Positions 35,912-46,880 of a stretch of 64,000 nucleotides of DNA are shown here, one piece after another. The notes beneath the pieces were generated by a model. It saw only the letters and a program-made list of their open reading frames with translations, did no database searches and was not told the origin of the DNA. The stretch's first letter is position 1. Each line of letters starts with the position of its first letter. Source of the stretch: Cellulosimicrobium funkei (GTDB lineage: Bacteria; Actinomycetota; Actinomycetes; Actinomycetales; Cellulomonadaceae). The stretch lies in contig NZ_SOZH01000010.1 in the NCBI RefSeq assembly GCF_004519295.1, forward strand, positions 1 to 64,000, written 5' to 3'. The position numbers were made by a program, and so were the translations under genes.

Positions 35912-38900
35912 GTGCACCTCAAGACCCTGACGCTGCGCGGCTTCAAGTCGTTCGCGTCCGCGACGACGCTGAGCTTCGAGCCCGGCGTGACGTGCGTCGT
36001 CGGGCCGAACGGCTCGGGCAAGTCGAACGTCGTCGACGCGCTCGCGTGGGTGATGGGGGAGCAGGGCGCCAAGACCCTGCGCGGCGGCAAGATGGAGGAC
36101 GTCATCTTCGCCGGCACCTCCGGCCGGCCCCCGCTCGGGCGCGCCGAGGTGTCCCTGACGATCGACAACACCGACGGCGCCCTGCCGATCGACTACACCG
36201 AGGTGACGATCTCCCGCACGCTTTTCCGCAGCGGCGGGTCCGAGTATGCGATCAACGGCAGCGCGTGCCGCCTGCTCGACATCCAGGACCTCCTCTCCGA
36301 CTCGGGCCTCGGCCGGGAGATGCACGTGATCGTCGGCCAGGGACAGCTCGACGCCGTCCTGCGCGCGACGCCCGAGGACCGCCGCGGCTTCGTCGAGGAG
36401 GCCGCGGGCGTCCTCAAGCACCGCAAGCGCAAGGAGAAGGCGCTCCGCAAGCTCGACGCGATGCAGGCCAACCTCACGCGGCTCGCGGACCTCACGACGG
36501 AGATCCGGCGCCAGCTCGGCCCGCTGGGGCGGCAGGCGGAGATCGCGCGCAAGGCCGCCACGATCCAGGCCGACCTGCGCGACGCGCGGGCCCGGCTCCT
36601 CGCCGACGACCTCGCCCAGCTCACCGCGACGCTCGAGCAGGAGATGGCCGACGAGGCGGCCCTGCGCACGCAGCAGGCGGAGGTCGAGCGCGCGCTCGCG
36701 ACGGCGCGCGACACGCTCGGCCGGCTCGAGCGCGAGGCCGCGGAGGCCGCGCCCGCCCTCGGGGCCGCGACCGACGTCTGGTTCCGGCTCTCGTCGCTGC
36801 GCGAGCGGCTGCGCGGCACGCGCACGCTCGCCGAGGAGCGCGTGCGTCTCCTCGGGCGCCCCGAGGCGGCGCCCCGCGGGCAGGACCCGGACGAGCTCGA
36901 GGCGCAGGCCGAGCGCGTGCGCGCGACCGAGGCGGAGCTCGAGGCGGAGGTCGCCCGCGCGCGCGACGCGCTCGCCGCCGCGGTCACCGACCGGGAGGAC
37001 GCCGAGCAGGCCGCGGGGGAGGCGGAGCGGGCCGTCGCGACGCTGCTGCGCGGTGCCGCGGACCGCCGCGAGGGTCTCGCGCGGCTCGCGGGGCAGGTCG
37101 CGGCGCAGCGCACGCGCGTCGAGGCGGCGGAGGCCGAGATCGGACGGCTGCGCGAGTCGCTCGCGGAGGCCGAGCACCGGGGCACGCAGGCGCGCACCGA
37201 GTTCGCGGTGCTCGAGACCCAGGTGGTCGGCGCCGAGGAGGGCGAGGAGGGCCTCGACGCCGAGCACGAGGCCGCGGCGGACGCGGTCGAGCGCACGAGC
37301 GCCGCCGTGACCGGCCTGGAGGCGGACGCGACGGCCGCGGACCAGGAGCGCGCGACGTGGAGCGCGCGCATCGAGGCGCTCGAGCTGAGCCTCGACCGCA
37401 AGGACGGCGCGGGCGCGCTGCTCGCGGCGGACGGCGTCGGCGTCGTGGGGTCGCTCGCGGCCCTGCTCGGCGTCGAGGCGGGCTACGAGGACGCGGTGGC
37501 CGCGGCGCTGGGCCCGGCCGCCGACGCGGTCGCGGTCGAGTCGGTCGACGCCGCGGTCGACGCGCTGCGGTACCTGCGCACGGAGGACGCCGGGCGCGCG
37601 GGCCTCGTCGTGGCGACCGCGGAGCCCGGTCCGGGCCCCGCCGCCGTCGACCTGCCCGACGGCGCACGCTGGGCCGTCGACGTCGTCACCGCCGCCGGGG
37701 GCGTCGGCCAGGCGGTGCGGTCCCTGCTGGCGGGCGTGGCCGTCGTCGACGACCTGGGCCAGGCGCGCGCGCTCGTGGCGCGGCACCCCGGCGTCGCCGT
37801 CGTGACGCGGGGCGGTGACCTCCTCGCGACGACGCGCGCGTGGGGCGGGTCGGCGTCGGCGCCGAGCGTGCTGCACCTGCAGTCGGCGCTCGACGAGGCG
37901 CGCACGGCGCACGCCGACGCGACGGCCCGCGCCGAGCGCGCCCGGTTCGCCCTCGTGGGCGCGCGCGAGGCGGCGCAGGAGGCGCGCGCCCGGTACGAGG
38001 ACACGCTCGACCGGCTCAACGAGTCCGACGCGCAGCTCGCCGCGGTCGCGGAGCAGCTCGGGCACCTGGGGGCGACCGCGCGCTCGGCCGCCGCGGAGGC
38101 CGAGCGCGTGCGCGCGTCGCTGGAGCGGGCGTCCCAGGGTCTCGACGACGCACGCGAGACGCTCGCCGGGCTCGTCGAGCGGCTCGAGGTCGCGGAGGCG
38201 GCGCCGGAGCAGTCCGAGGACGCGGTGGCGGAGGCGAGCGCCGAGCGCGACCGCCTCCTCGCACGTGCCTCGGCGGCGCGCACGGCCGAGACCGAGGCAC
38301 GGCTCGCCCTGCGCACGAGCGAGGAGCGCTCGCGGGCGGTCGCGGGCCGGGCCCAGTCGCTGGCCCGGGCTGCCGCCGCGGAGCGCGACGCGCGCGAGCG
38401 GGCCGCGCGGCGCGAGGCGGCGCGGGTGCGGCAGGCGGGCCGCGCGTCCGCGGTGCGCGACGGCGCGACGCACGCCCTCGCCGCGATCGACCGGTCGCTG
38501 GCCCGGGCGGGCGCGGAGCGGGACGCCGCGGAGGCGGCGCGGGCCGAGCGCGACACCGCGGTGACCGCTGCGCGCCGCGAGGTCGACGACCTGGCGGCGC
38601 GCCTGCGCGAGCTGACGGACGTCGCGCACCGCGACGAGGTGGCGCGCGCGCAGCAGCAGCTGCGCATCGAGCAGCTCCAGGCGCGCAGCGTCGACGAGCT
38701 CGGGCTCGACCCGGCCGTCCTGGTCGAGGAGCTCGGCCCGCACCGCGAGGTCCCCGTCCCCTCCGACGACGGCGAGCCCCGCACGGTCCCGTACGACCGC
38801 GCCCAGCAGGAGAAGCGGCTGCGCGCCGCGGAGCGCGACCTGGGCCGCCTCGGCAAGGTGAACCCGCTCGCGCTCGAGGAGTTCGCCGCGCTCGAGGAGC

Positions 38901-39466
38901 GGCACAAGTTCCTCGCCGACCAGCTGGCCGACCTCAAGAAGTCGCGCGCCGACCTGCTGGAGATCGTCAAGGAGATCGACGAGCGCGTCGAGCGGGTGTT
39001 CTCGGACGCGTACCGCGACACCGCGGAGCAGTTCGAGCGCGTGTTCGCGCGCATGTTCCCGGGCGGCGAGGGGCGCCTGGTCCTCACCGACCCGGACGAC
39101 ATGCTGACCACGGGCATCGAGGTCGAGGCCCGCCCCGCGGGCAAGAAGGTCAAGCGCCTGTCCCTGCTGTCCGGCGGCGAGCGCTCGCTCACGGCGGTCG
39201 CGCTCCTCGTCGCGATCTTCAAGGCGCGGCCCTCGCCGTTCTACGTCATGGACGAGGTCGAGGCCGCCCTGGACGACGTGAACCTCGGCCGCCTGCTCGA
39301 GATCTTCCGCGAGCTCCAGGAGGACTCGCAGCTCATCGTCATCACGCACCAGAAGCGCACCATGGAGATCGCCGACGCGCTCTACGGCGTGACGATGCGC
39401 GGCGACGGCGTCACGACGGTCATCAGCCAGCGCATGTCCGAGGCGCGCGAGGAGGTCCCCGCGTAA
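35912..39466 (+). CDS. smc: Chromosome segregation protein SMC
   Basis: The 1184-residue condensin ATPase compacts and segregates the chromosome. The N-terminal head has GPNGSGKSNVVDALAWVMGE (Walker A) near residue 30. Long Glu/Ala/Arg-rich coiled coils at about 165-500 and 670-1000 flank a hinge at about 510-660. The C-terminal head has LLSGGERSLTAVALLVAIF (signature) near 1087 and FYVMDEVEAALDDVN (Walker B) near 1110. The GTG at 35912 gives the canonical MHLKTLTLRGFKSFA N-terminus. Partners ScpA and ScpB are not in the window. smc upstream of ftsY is a common bacterial order. Confidence 0.96.
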   Translation: MHLKTLTLRGFKSFASATTLSFEPGVTCVVGPNGSGKSNVVDALAWVMGEQGAKTLRGGKMEDVIFAGTSGRPPLGRAEVSLTIDNTDGALPIDYTEVTISRTLFRSGGSEYAINGSACRLLDIQDLLSDSGLGREMHVIVGQGQLDAVLRATPEDRRGFVEEAAGVLKHRKRKEKALRKLDAMQANLTRLADLTTEIRRQLGPLGRQAEIARKAATIQADLRDARARLLADDLAQLTATLEQEMADEAALRTQQAEVERALATARDTLGRLEREAAEAAPALGAATDVWFRLSSLRERLRGTRTLAEERVRLLGRPEAAPRGQDPDELEAQAERVRATEAELEAEVARARDALAAAVTDREDAEQAAGEAERAVATLLRGAADRREGLARLAGQVAAQRTRVEAAEAEIGRLRESLAEAEHRGTQARTEFAVLETQVVGAEEGEEGLDAEHEAAADAVERTSAAVTGLEADATAADQERATWSARIEALELSLDRKDGAGALLAADGVGVVGSLAALLGVEAGYEDAVAAALGPAADAVAVESVDAAVDALRYLRTEDAGRAGLVVATAEPGPGPAAVDLPDGARWAVDVVTAAGGVGQAVRSLLAGVAVVDDLGQARALVARHPGVAVVTRGGDLLATTRAWGGSASAPSVLHLQSALDEARTAHADATARAERARFALVGAREAAQEARARYEDTLDRLNESDAQLAAVAEQLGHLGATARSAAAEAERVRASLERASQGLDDARETLAGLVERLEVAEAAPEQSEDAVAEASAERDRLLARASAARTAETEARLALRTSEERSRAVAGRAQSLARAAAAERDARERAARREAARVRQAGRASAVRDGATHALAAIDRSLARAGAERDAAEAARAERDTAVTAARREVDDLAARLRELTDVAHRDEVARAQQQLRIEQLQARSVDELGLDPAVLVEELGPHREVPVPSDDGEPRTVPYDRAQQEKRLRAAERDLGRLGKVNPLALEEFAALEERHKFLADQLADLKKSRADLLEIVKEIDERVERVFSDAYRDTAEQFERVFARMFPGGEGRLVLTDPDDMLTTGIEVEARPAGKKVKRLSLLSGGERSLTAVALLVAIFKARPSPFYVMDEVEAALDDVNLGRLLEIFRELQEDSQLIVITHQKRTMEIADALYGVTMRGDGVTTVISQRMSEAREEVPA

Positions 39467-39617
39467 CCCGCGCGGGGCGGTCCGTCCGCCTCGTCCGCAC
39501 CTGGGCGGAACCTCCAGGATCGTTGCAATTCCGGGCCTTGTGAAGATGTGGTGCTGATCGCCGAGTCCCGGCGTGGCTGCGGTCGCGACGCGTTCGGGCG
39601 CCCGGATACTGGAGGGC

Positions 39618-40001
39618 ATGGTCTGGATGTTCGTGTGGCTGGGGCTCACGCTCGGCGTCGCCGCCGTCGTGTTCCTGTTCGCGAGCGTCGTCGCGCGCGC
39701 CGAGGCGCAGTCGACCGGTGCGGCGGGTGACCGACGGGACGGCGAGCAGGGCATGCGCGCCTTCTGGCGCGACTTCCGCTCGGGGCTGCGGCGGCGTCGC
39801 CGCCGCGGCGACAACCCGGGCCAGCACGTCGCGACCGTGCGCATGCCGCGGCCGGTGGACACGAGCATCGACGACTTCTTCACGGCCACGCAGGTGTCGT
39901 CCAACGCGTACGTCGACGCCGAGGAGCTCACCGACGTCCTGCACCGCGCGCGCGAGCGCGTGCGCCCGCTGCACCCGGGGGAGCGCCCTCCCGAGGCGTG
40001 A
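39618..40001 (+). CDS. Small membrane-anchored protein between smc and ftsY
   Basis: The 127-residue protein begins MVWMFVWLGLTLGVAAVVFL, a single N-terminal membrane helix. A basic stretch with repeated Arg (about residues 55-70) and a soluble tail with DTSIDDFFTATQVSSNAYVD follow. I know no function. The ATG at 39618 has GGAGGG directly upstream and is preferred to an in-frame ATG 15 codons earlier. Its position suggests a membrane role near SRP targeting or segregation, but this is only context. The ftsY gene starts 29 bases later with its own -10-like GAGACT. Confidence 0.7.
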   Translation: MVWMFVWLGLTLGVAAVVFLFASVVARAEAQSTGAAGDRRDGEQGMRAFWRDFRSGLRRRRRRGDNPGQHVATVRMPRPVDTSIDDFFTATQVSSNAYVDAEELTDVLHRARERVRPLHPGERPPEA

Positions 40002-40030
40002 GCACCGCGTCGGTCTGAGAGACTTCCGGG

Positions 40031-41212
40031 GTGAACGACCTCCTCCCGCTCTGGATCGTCCTCGGCGTCCTCCTGGTCGTCGGCCTCGTCACCGCCGGGA
40101 CCGTGTCGGCCCGTCGCCGCGGTCGCCGCGACCTCGTCGAACCCCCGCCTTCGGCCCCTGCCGCGCCCCCCGCGACCGCGCCGGACGCCGTGGAGGCGCC
40201 GCCCGGAACGGCGACCGTGGAGGCACCGCCGGAGCCCGACGTCGCCGCCCCGCCCGCGCTCGAGCGCCCGGAGCCGGTCGGTGGCCGGCTCGTCCGGCTG
40301 CGCGAGCGCCTCGCGCGCTCCGGGTCGCCGCTCGGCGCCCGCCTGCTGTCCGTCCTCTCGCGGGACCACCTCACCGAGGACGACTGGGACGAGCTCGAGG
40401 AGACCCTCCTCCTCGCGGACGTCGGCGCCGGGCCGGCCGGCGAGCTCATCGACGCGCTGCGCACCAAGGTCCGCGTCCTCGGGGTGCGCGACGCCGCGAG
40501 CGTGCGCGACCTCCTGCGCACCGAGCTCGTCGCGCTCGTCGACCCGACGCTCGACCGCTCGCTCGCGACGTCCCCGCGCACCGCCGAGGACGGGTCCACG
40601 GTGCCCGCCGTCGTGCTGGTCGTCGGCGTGAACGGCACCGGCAAGACGACGACCGTCGGCAAGCTCGCGCGCGTGCTCGTCGCCGAGGACCGCAACGTCG
40701 TGCTGGGCGCGGCGGACACGTTCCGCGCCGCGGCCGCCGACCAGCTCGAGACCTGGGGCTCGCGCGTCGGGGTCCCGACCGTGCGGTCCGACCGCGACGG
40801 CGCCGACCCGGCGGCGGTCGCGTTCGACGCCGTGCGGCGCGGCCGCACCGAGGGCGCGGACGTCGTGCTCGTCGACACCGCCGGGCGCCTGCAGAACAAG
40901 CAGGGCCTCATGGACGAGCTGGGCAAGATCCGGCGCGTCATCACCAAGGAGGCCCCGCTGTCGGAGGTGCTCCTCGTGCTCGACGCGACGACGGGGCAGA
41001 ACGGCCTCAACCAGGCACGCGTCTTCGGCGAGGTCGCGGGCGTCACGGGCATCGTCCTGACGAAGCTCGACGGCACCGCGCGCGGCGGCATCGTCGTCGC
41101 GGTCCAGCGCGAGCTGGGCGTGCCCGTCAAGCTCGTCGGCCTGGGGGAGGGGCCCGACGACCTCGCCCCGTTCGACCCCGAGCAGTTCGTCGACGGGCTC
41201 CTCGGCGCCTGA
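40031..41212 (+). CDS. ftsY: Signal recognition particle receptor FtsY
   Basis: The 393-residue GTPase docks SRP-ribosome complexes at the membrane. It starts with an N-terminal membrane helix (LLPLWIVLGVLLVVGLVTAG), then an acidic/Pro-rich A region, an N domain, and a G domain. The G motifs are GVNGTGKTTTVGKLARVLV near residue 200, DTFRAAAADQLE, DTAGRLQNK and TKLDGTARGG. The GTG at 40031 is preceded by GAGACT and six bases. Its partner Ffh is encoded 4 kb downstream, beyond the amtB-glnK-glnD operon. A hairpin follows its stop. Confidence 0.95.
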   Translation: MNDLLPLWIVLGVLLVVGLVTAGTVSARRRGRRDLVEPPPSAPAAPPATAPDAVEAPPGTATVEAPPEPDVAAPPALERPEPVGGRLVRLRERLARSGSPLGARLLSVLSRDHLTEDDWDELEETLLLADVGAGPAGELIDALRTKVRVLGVRDAASVRDLLRTELVALVDPTLDRSLATSPRTAEDGSTVPAVVLVVGVNGTGKTTTVGKLARVLVAEDRNVVLGAADTFRAAAADQLETWGSRVGVPTVRSDRDGADPAAVAFDAVRRGRTEGADVVLVDTAGRLQNKQGLMDELGKIRRVITKEAPLSEVLLVLDATTGQNGLNQARVFGEVAGVTGIVLTKLDGTARGGIVVAVQRELGVPVKLVGLGEGPDDLAPFDPEQFVDGLLGA

Positions 41213-41221
41213 GGCACGGGC

Positions 41222-41246
41222 GCGGCCGGGTGCGACGCCCGGCCGC
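41222..41246 (+). terminator. ftsY terminator
   Basis: GCGGCCGGG and CCCGGCCGC form a perfect 9-bp stem around a seven-base loop, nine bases after the ftsY stop. The rest of the 281-base gap to amtB holds more GC-rich repeats and the nitrogen-control sites. Confidence 0.6.
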
Positions 41247-41366
41247 AGTGCCCGGCAGGGTGCCCGGCCGGGTGCCGGTCCGGGTCGCCCGGCGGGTCAC
41301 GGTCGTGTCACGGCGCGATCACGGCCCGGTCGCGGCGACGGGCTCCGGGCGCCCGCGCGGTGCGGC

Positions 41367-41413
41367 GAAACCGAACGTTTACGTCCGGGCCGCCCTTGTC
41401 ACGCTGGCGTAAC
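41367..41413 (+). promoter_or_regulatory. GlnR-type binding sites upstream of amtB
   Basis: GTCAC-N6-GTAAC at 41398-41413 matches the actinobacterial GlnR box GTnAC-N6-GnAAC exactly. Just upstream, GAAAC-N6-TTTAC at 41367-41382 is a weaker second site. A TAGTCC -10-like hexamer lies about 40 bases downstream of the main site. amtB-glnK-glnD is a classical GlnR target in Streptomyces and mycobacteria, so nitrogen-limited activation is likely. Confidence 0.65.
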
Positions 41414-41489
41414 GCGGCGACACCGCCGGGGAAACCCGCCCGCACCACCGTAGTCCCCGACCGGCCGCCCGGCCGGCGAGGGGAGATGA

Positions 41490-43142
<1,653 letters not shown>

Positions 43143-43158
43143 GGAGACGGACCCTCGG

Positions 43159-45006
43159 ATGACCCACCACGCCGACACCCCGACCACGGGCGGGGTCGCA
43201 GGGGAATCGGCGGGGCGCCCGGCAGGGCCGGGAGAGCACGGCACGCAGGTCCCGCACCCCGACGGGGTGCGGGACCTGCGTGCGCGGATGCTCGACGTCG
43301 CGCGGTCCATGAGCGGACCGGGCCGCAGCGGGGTCGCGCGCCGCGCCGCCGTCGTCGACCTGGTCACCTCCTCGCTCGCGGGCCTCTGGCTCGACGCGAC
43401 CGACGGCGTCGCGCCCGAGGGGCTCGCGCTCGCCGCGGTCGGCAGCCTCGGGCGGGGCGACATGGGCCCCGCGAGCGACCTCGACCTCGTCCTCGTCCAC
43501 GACGGCCGCACCCACACCGCCGACGACGTCGCGCGCGTCGCCGAGCGGCTCTGGTACCCGCTGTGGGACGCGGGCGTCGACCTCGACCACGCGGTGCGCT
43601 CCCTCTCGCAGTGCCGCCAGGTGGCGTCGAAGGACGTCCCCGCCGCCGTCGGGTGGCTCGACGTGCGGGCGGTCGCGGGGGACGCGCTCGTCGTGCACCG
43701 CGCCTCGTCCGCGGTGCTCACCGACTGGCGCTCCGCGTCGCGCCGCCGCCTGCCCGACCTGCTCTCCTCGACGCGCGAGCGCGCCGAGCGGTCCGGCGAG
43801 CTCGCCTACCTCATCGAGCCCGACCTCAAGGAGTCGCGCGGCGGCATCCGGGACGCGGTCGTGCTCTCGGCGCTCGCGGCGACGTGGCTCACCGACCGCC
43901 CGCACGGGTCCGTCGACCGGGCGCACGCTCACCTGCTCGACGTCCGCGACACGCTCCAGGTCGTCACGGGCCGGCACACGAGCCGCCTCCTGCTCGCCGA
44001 CCTCGACGAGGTCGCCGCGCTGTCCGGGGACGACGACCCCGACGAGCTGCTCGCGAGCCTCGCCGCGGCGGGCCGCGAGATCTCCTACGCGCTCGACACC
44101 ACGGTCCGCCGGGCCCGCCAGGCGCTCCAGCGGCCGTCGGTCGCCCGGCGCCCGGTGCTCGTGCGGGGACGCCGCGCGGCGCCACGGCTGCGGCCGGTCG
44201 GCGACGGCCTCGTCGAGCACGACGGCGAGCTCGTGCTCGCCGTGGACGCCCACCCCGAGTCCGACCCGCTCCTGTCGTTGCGCGCCGCGGCGACCGCGGC
44301 GCGCACGGGTCTGACGCTCTCGCCCGTGTCCGTCGCCAGCCTCGCGCGCTGCCCCGCCCTGCCGGAGCCGTGGCCGCGCGCCGCGCGGGCCGCGTTCCTC
44401 GCCCTGCTCGGGTCCGGCCAGGCGCAGGTCGCGGTGTGGGAGGCGCTCGACCTCGCGGGCGTCGTCACGACGTGGATCCCCGAGTGGGCGGGCGTGCGCA
44501 ACCGGCCGCAGCGCGCGGCCGTGCACCGGCACACCGTCGACCGGCACCTCGTCGAGGTCGTGGCGCGCGCCGCGCGCGCCCGCAAGGAGGTCGAGCGCAG
44601 CGACCTGCTGCTGCTCTCCGCGGTGCTGCACGACATCGGCAAGCGGGCCGGCGCCACCGACCACTCCGTCGAGGGCGCACGGCTCGTGCCCGCGATCCTC
44701 GGCCGCATGGGCTTCGAGCCGGACGTCGTGGCCGACGTCGAGCGCCTCGTGCGCCACCACCTCACCCTCTCGCGCCTCGCCGTGAGCGAGGACCCCGACG
44801 ACCCGGCGACGGTCGCGGAGCTCGCGGACGCCGTCGACCACCGCGCCGACCTGCTCGTGGTGCTGCGCGCGCTCACGGAGGCGGACGCGTCGTCGCTCGG
44901 CCCGAGCGCGTGGACGGCGTGGCGCGCGCGTCTCGTGGACGACCTCGTGGGCGAGACGCTCCGTGCGCTGGGCGCCGTGCCGGGGGGACCGGGCGCCGCC
45001 GGGTAG
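43159..45006 (+). CDS. glnD: [Protein-PII] nucleotidyltransferase GlnD lacking ACT domains
   Basis: The 615-residue protein modifies PII at Tyr51 in response to nitrogen status. The nucleotidyltransferase motif [20 protein letters not shown] (near residue 95) and a linked GlnD domain ([14 protein letters not shown] near 232) are present. The HD phosphohydrolase site is [17 protein letters not shown] near 486. The protein ends about 100 residues later, where full-length GlnD (about 800-890 residues) has two glutamine-sensing ACT domains. The TAG stop lies within the TAGGCT -10 of ffh. No downstream frame with ACT features was noticed. Either glutamine is sensed another way or the gene has been shortened. 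Confidence 0.9.
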   Translation: MTHHADTPTTGGVAGESAGRPAGPGEHGTQVPHPDGVRDLRARMLDVARSMSGPGRSGVARRAAVVDLVTSSLAGLWLDATDGVAPEGLALAAVGSLGRGDMGPASDLDLVLVHDGRTHTADDVARVAERLWYPLWDAGVDLDHAVRSLSQCRQVASKDVPAAVGWLDVRAVAGDALVVHRASSAVLTDWRSASRRRLPDLLSSTRERAERSGELAYLIEPDLKESRGGIRDAVVLSALAATWLTDRPHGSVDRAHAHLLDVRDTLQVVTGRHTSRLLLADLDEVAALSGDDDPDELLASLAAAGREISYALDTTVRRARQALQRPSVARRPVLVRGRRAAPRLRPVGDGLVEHDGELVLAVDAHPESDPLLSLRAAATAARTGLTLSPVSVASLARCPALPEPWPRAARAAFLALLGSGQAQVAVWEALDLAGVVTTWIPEWAGVRNRPQRAAVHRHTVDRHLVEVVARAARARKEVERSDLLLLSAVLHDIGKRAGATDHSVEGARLVPAILGRMGFEPDVVADVERLVRHHLTLSRLAVSEDPDDPATVAELADAVDHRADLLVVLRALTEADASSLGPSAWTAWRARLVDDLVGETLRALGAVPGGPGAAG

Positions 45007-45117
45007 GCTGGACCCTCGCGGACGGCCCGTCCCGTGCCCGCCCCACGTCTGCCGGGGAGCGGGGACGACGGAGGGCCGACGCGCACGAGAATTCCGACGA
45101 CTGGTGAGGATGACGCG

Positions 45118-46731
45118 GTGTTCAACACGCTGTCGGACCGACTGACTTCGACCTTCAAGAACCTGCGTGCGAAGGGCCGGCTGTCCGAGGCGGACATCGA
45201 CGCGACGATCCGGGAGATCCGGCGCGCGCTGCTCGACGCCGACGTCGCGGTGCCCGTCGTGCGTGAGTTCAGCGCGACCGTGCGCGAGCGCGCGCTCTCG
45301 GCCGAGGTCTCGGGGGCGCTCAACCCGGCGCAGCAGGTCGTCAAGATCGTCAACGAGGAGCTCGTCGGCATCCTCGGCGGCGAGAGCCGCGGGCTGCGCT
45401 TCTCCAAGACGCCCCCGACCGTCATCATGCTCGCGGGCCTCCAGGGCGCGGGAAAGACGACGCTCGCGGGCAAGCTCGCGCTGCACCTGCGCGAGCAGGG
45501 GCACACGCCGCTCCTCGTCGCCGCCGACCTGCAGCGCCCGAACGCCGTCACCCAGCTCTCGGTCGTCGCCGAGCGGGCCGGCGTCCCCGTGTTCGCGCCG
45601 CACCCCGGCAACCAGAGCGGCGTCGAGGTCGACGACGTGATCGGCGACCCGGTCGCCGTCGCGCGCGAGGGCGTGGAGACGGCGCGGCAGCGCCAGCACG
45701 ACGTCGTCATCGTCGACACCGCGGGCCGCCTCGGCCTGGACGCCGTCCTCATGCAGCAGGCGTCGGACATTCGCGACGCCGTGCAGCCCGACGAGGTCCT
45801 GTTCGTCATCGACGCGATGATCGGTCAGGACGCCGTCGCCACCGCGAAGGCCTTCGAGGAGGGCGTCGACTTCACGGGCGTCGTGCTCACGAAGCTCGAC
45901 GGCGACGCGCGCGGCGGTGCCGCGCTCTCGGTCCGCGGGGTCACCGGTCGCCCGATCCTCTTCGCGTCCACGGGCGAGAAGCTCACCGACTTCGAGGCGT
46001 TCCACCCGGACCGGATGGCGTCGCGCATCCTCGACATGGGTGACGTCCTCACGCTCATCGAGCAGGCCGAGAAGGCGTTCGACGCCGAGCAGGCCGCGAG
46101 GATGGCCGAGAAGGTCGCCACGGGGCAGGACTTCACGCTCGCGGACTTCCTGGTGCAGATGCAGCAGATGAAGAACATGGGCTCGATGAAGAAGATGCTC
46201 GGCATGCTGCCGGGCATGGGCCAGATGCGCGAGGCCATCGAGAACTTCGACGAGCGCGAGGTCGACCGCATCGAGGCCATCATCCGGTCGATGACGCCCG
46301 CGGAGCGGGACAACCCGAAGATCATCAACGGCTCGCGGCGCGCGCGCATCGCCCGCGGCTCCGGCGTGACGACGAGCGACGTGAACCAGCTCCTCGAGCG
46401 CTTCGCGGGCGCGCAGAAGATGATGCGGCAGATGAGCCGTGGCGGCGGCATGCCGGGGATGCCGGGGATGGGCAGCCTCCCGGGCATGGGCGGCAAGAAG
46501 GCGCGGGGTCGCCAGGCGCCGCAGCGCAAGGTCAAGGGGAAGTCGGGCAACCCGGCGAAGCGGGCCGCGCAGGAGCGCGCGGCCGCCGCGCGCGCGGCGG
46601 GCGAGCTCACCGGTCCCGCGGCGCCGTCGGGCTCCGCGTTCGGCGTGCGGGGCACGGACGCGCCGTCCTCCCCGACGCCGGACGACCTCCAGCTCCCGCC
46701 CGGCTTCGAGAAGCTGCTCGGCGGCCGCTGA
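45118..46731 (+). CDS. ffh: Signal recognition particle protein Ffh
   Basis: The 537-residue SRP GTPase recognises signal peptides on ribosomes. After a helical N domain, the G motifs are AGLQGAGKTTLAGKLALHL near residue 105, DTAGRLGLD near 195 and TKLDGDARGG near 258. The Met-rich M domain follows, with MQQMKNMGSMKKMLGMLPGM near 345 and an SRP-RNA-binding RRARIARGSG segment near 408. The tail after about 450 is basic and Ala-rich. The GTG at 45118 is preceded by GAGGA. TAGGCT at 45004-45009 is a likely -10, giving a leader of about 100 bases. A hairpin terminates the gene. Confidence 0.96.
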   Translation: MFNTLSDRLTSTFKNLRAKGRLSEADIDATIREIRRALLDADVAVPVVREFSATVRERALSAEVSGALNPAQQVVKIVNEELVGILGGESRGLRFSKTPPTVIMLAGLQGAGKTTLAGKLALHLREQGHTPLLVAADLQRPNAVTQLSVVAERAGVPVFAPHPGNQSGVEVDDVIGDPVAVAREGVETARQRQHDVVIVDTAGRLGLDAVLMQQASDIRDAVQPDEVLFVIDAMIGQDAVATAKAFEEGVDFTGVVLTKLDGDARGGAALSVRGVTGRPILFASTGEKLTDFEAFHPDRMASRILDMGDVLTLIEQAEKAFDAEQAARMAEKVATGQDFTLADFLVQMQQMKNMGSMKKMLGMLPGMGQMREAIENFDEREVDRIEAIIRSMTPAERDNPKIINGSRRARIARGSGVTTSDVNQLLERFAGAQKMMRQMSRGGGMPGMPGMGSLPGMGGKKARGRQAPQRKVKGKSGNPAKRAAQERAAAARAAGELTGPAAPSGSAFGVRGTDAPSSPTPDDLQLPPGFEKLLGGR

Positions 46732-46735
46732 GCAG

Positions 46736-46754
46736 CGGCCGTCCCGGACGGCCG
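46736..46754 (+). terminator. ffh terminator
   Basis: CGGCCGTC and GACGGCCG form a perfect 8-bp stem around CCG, four bases after the ffh stop, followed by TCCTC. Confidence 0.6.
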
Positions 46755-46880
46755 TCCTCGAGCCCGGGTGCGACCCGCAGCCGCCCGGGCGCTAGGTTAT
46801 GTCCGTGGCACCGCCCGGTGCCGCACCGCGCCCCCGACCGGGCCGTCTCCCCGTCCCGTCCGTCCTCACCCAGGAGCCGC

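Noticed and set aside
34841-40369. 1842-codon minus-strand frame spanning ndk, smc and ftsY
   Set aside because: It is antisense to several well-supported genes and shows only low-complexity Arg/Leu/Glu sequence.
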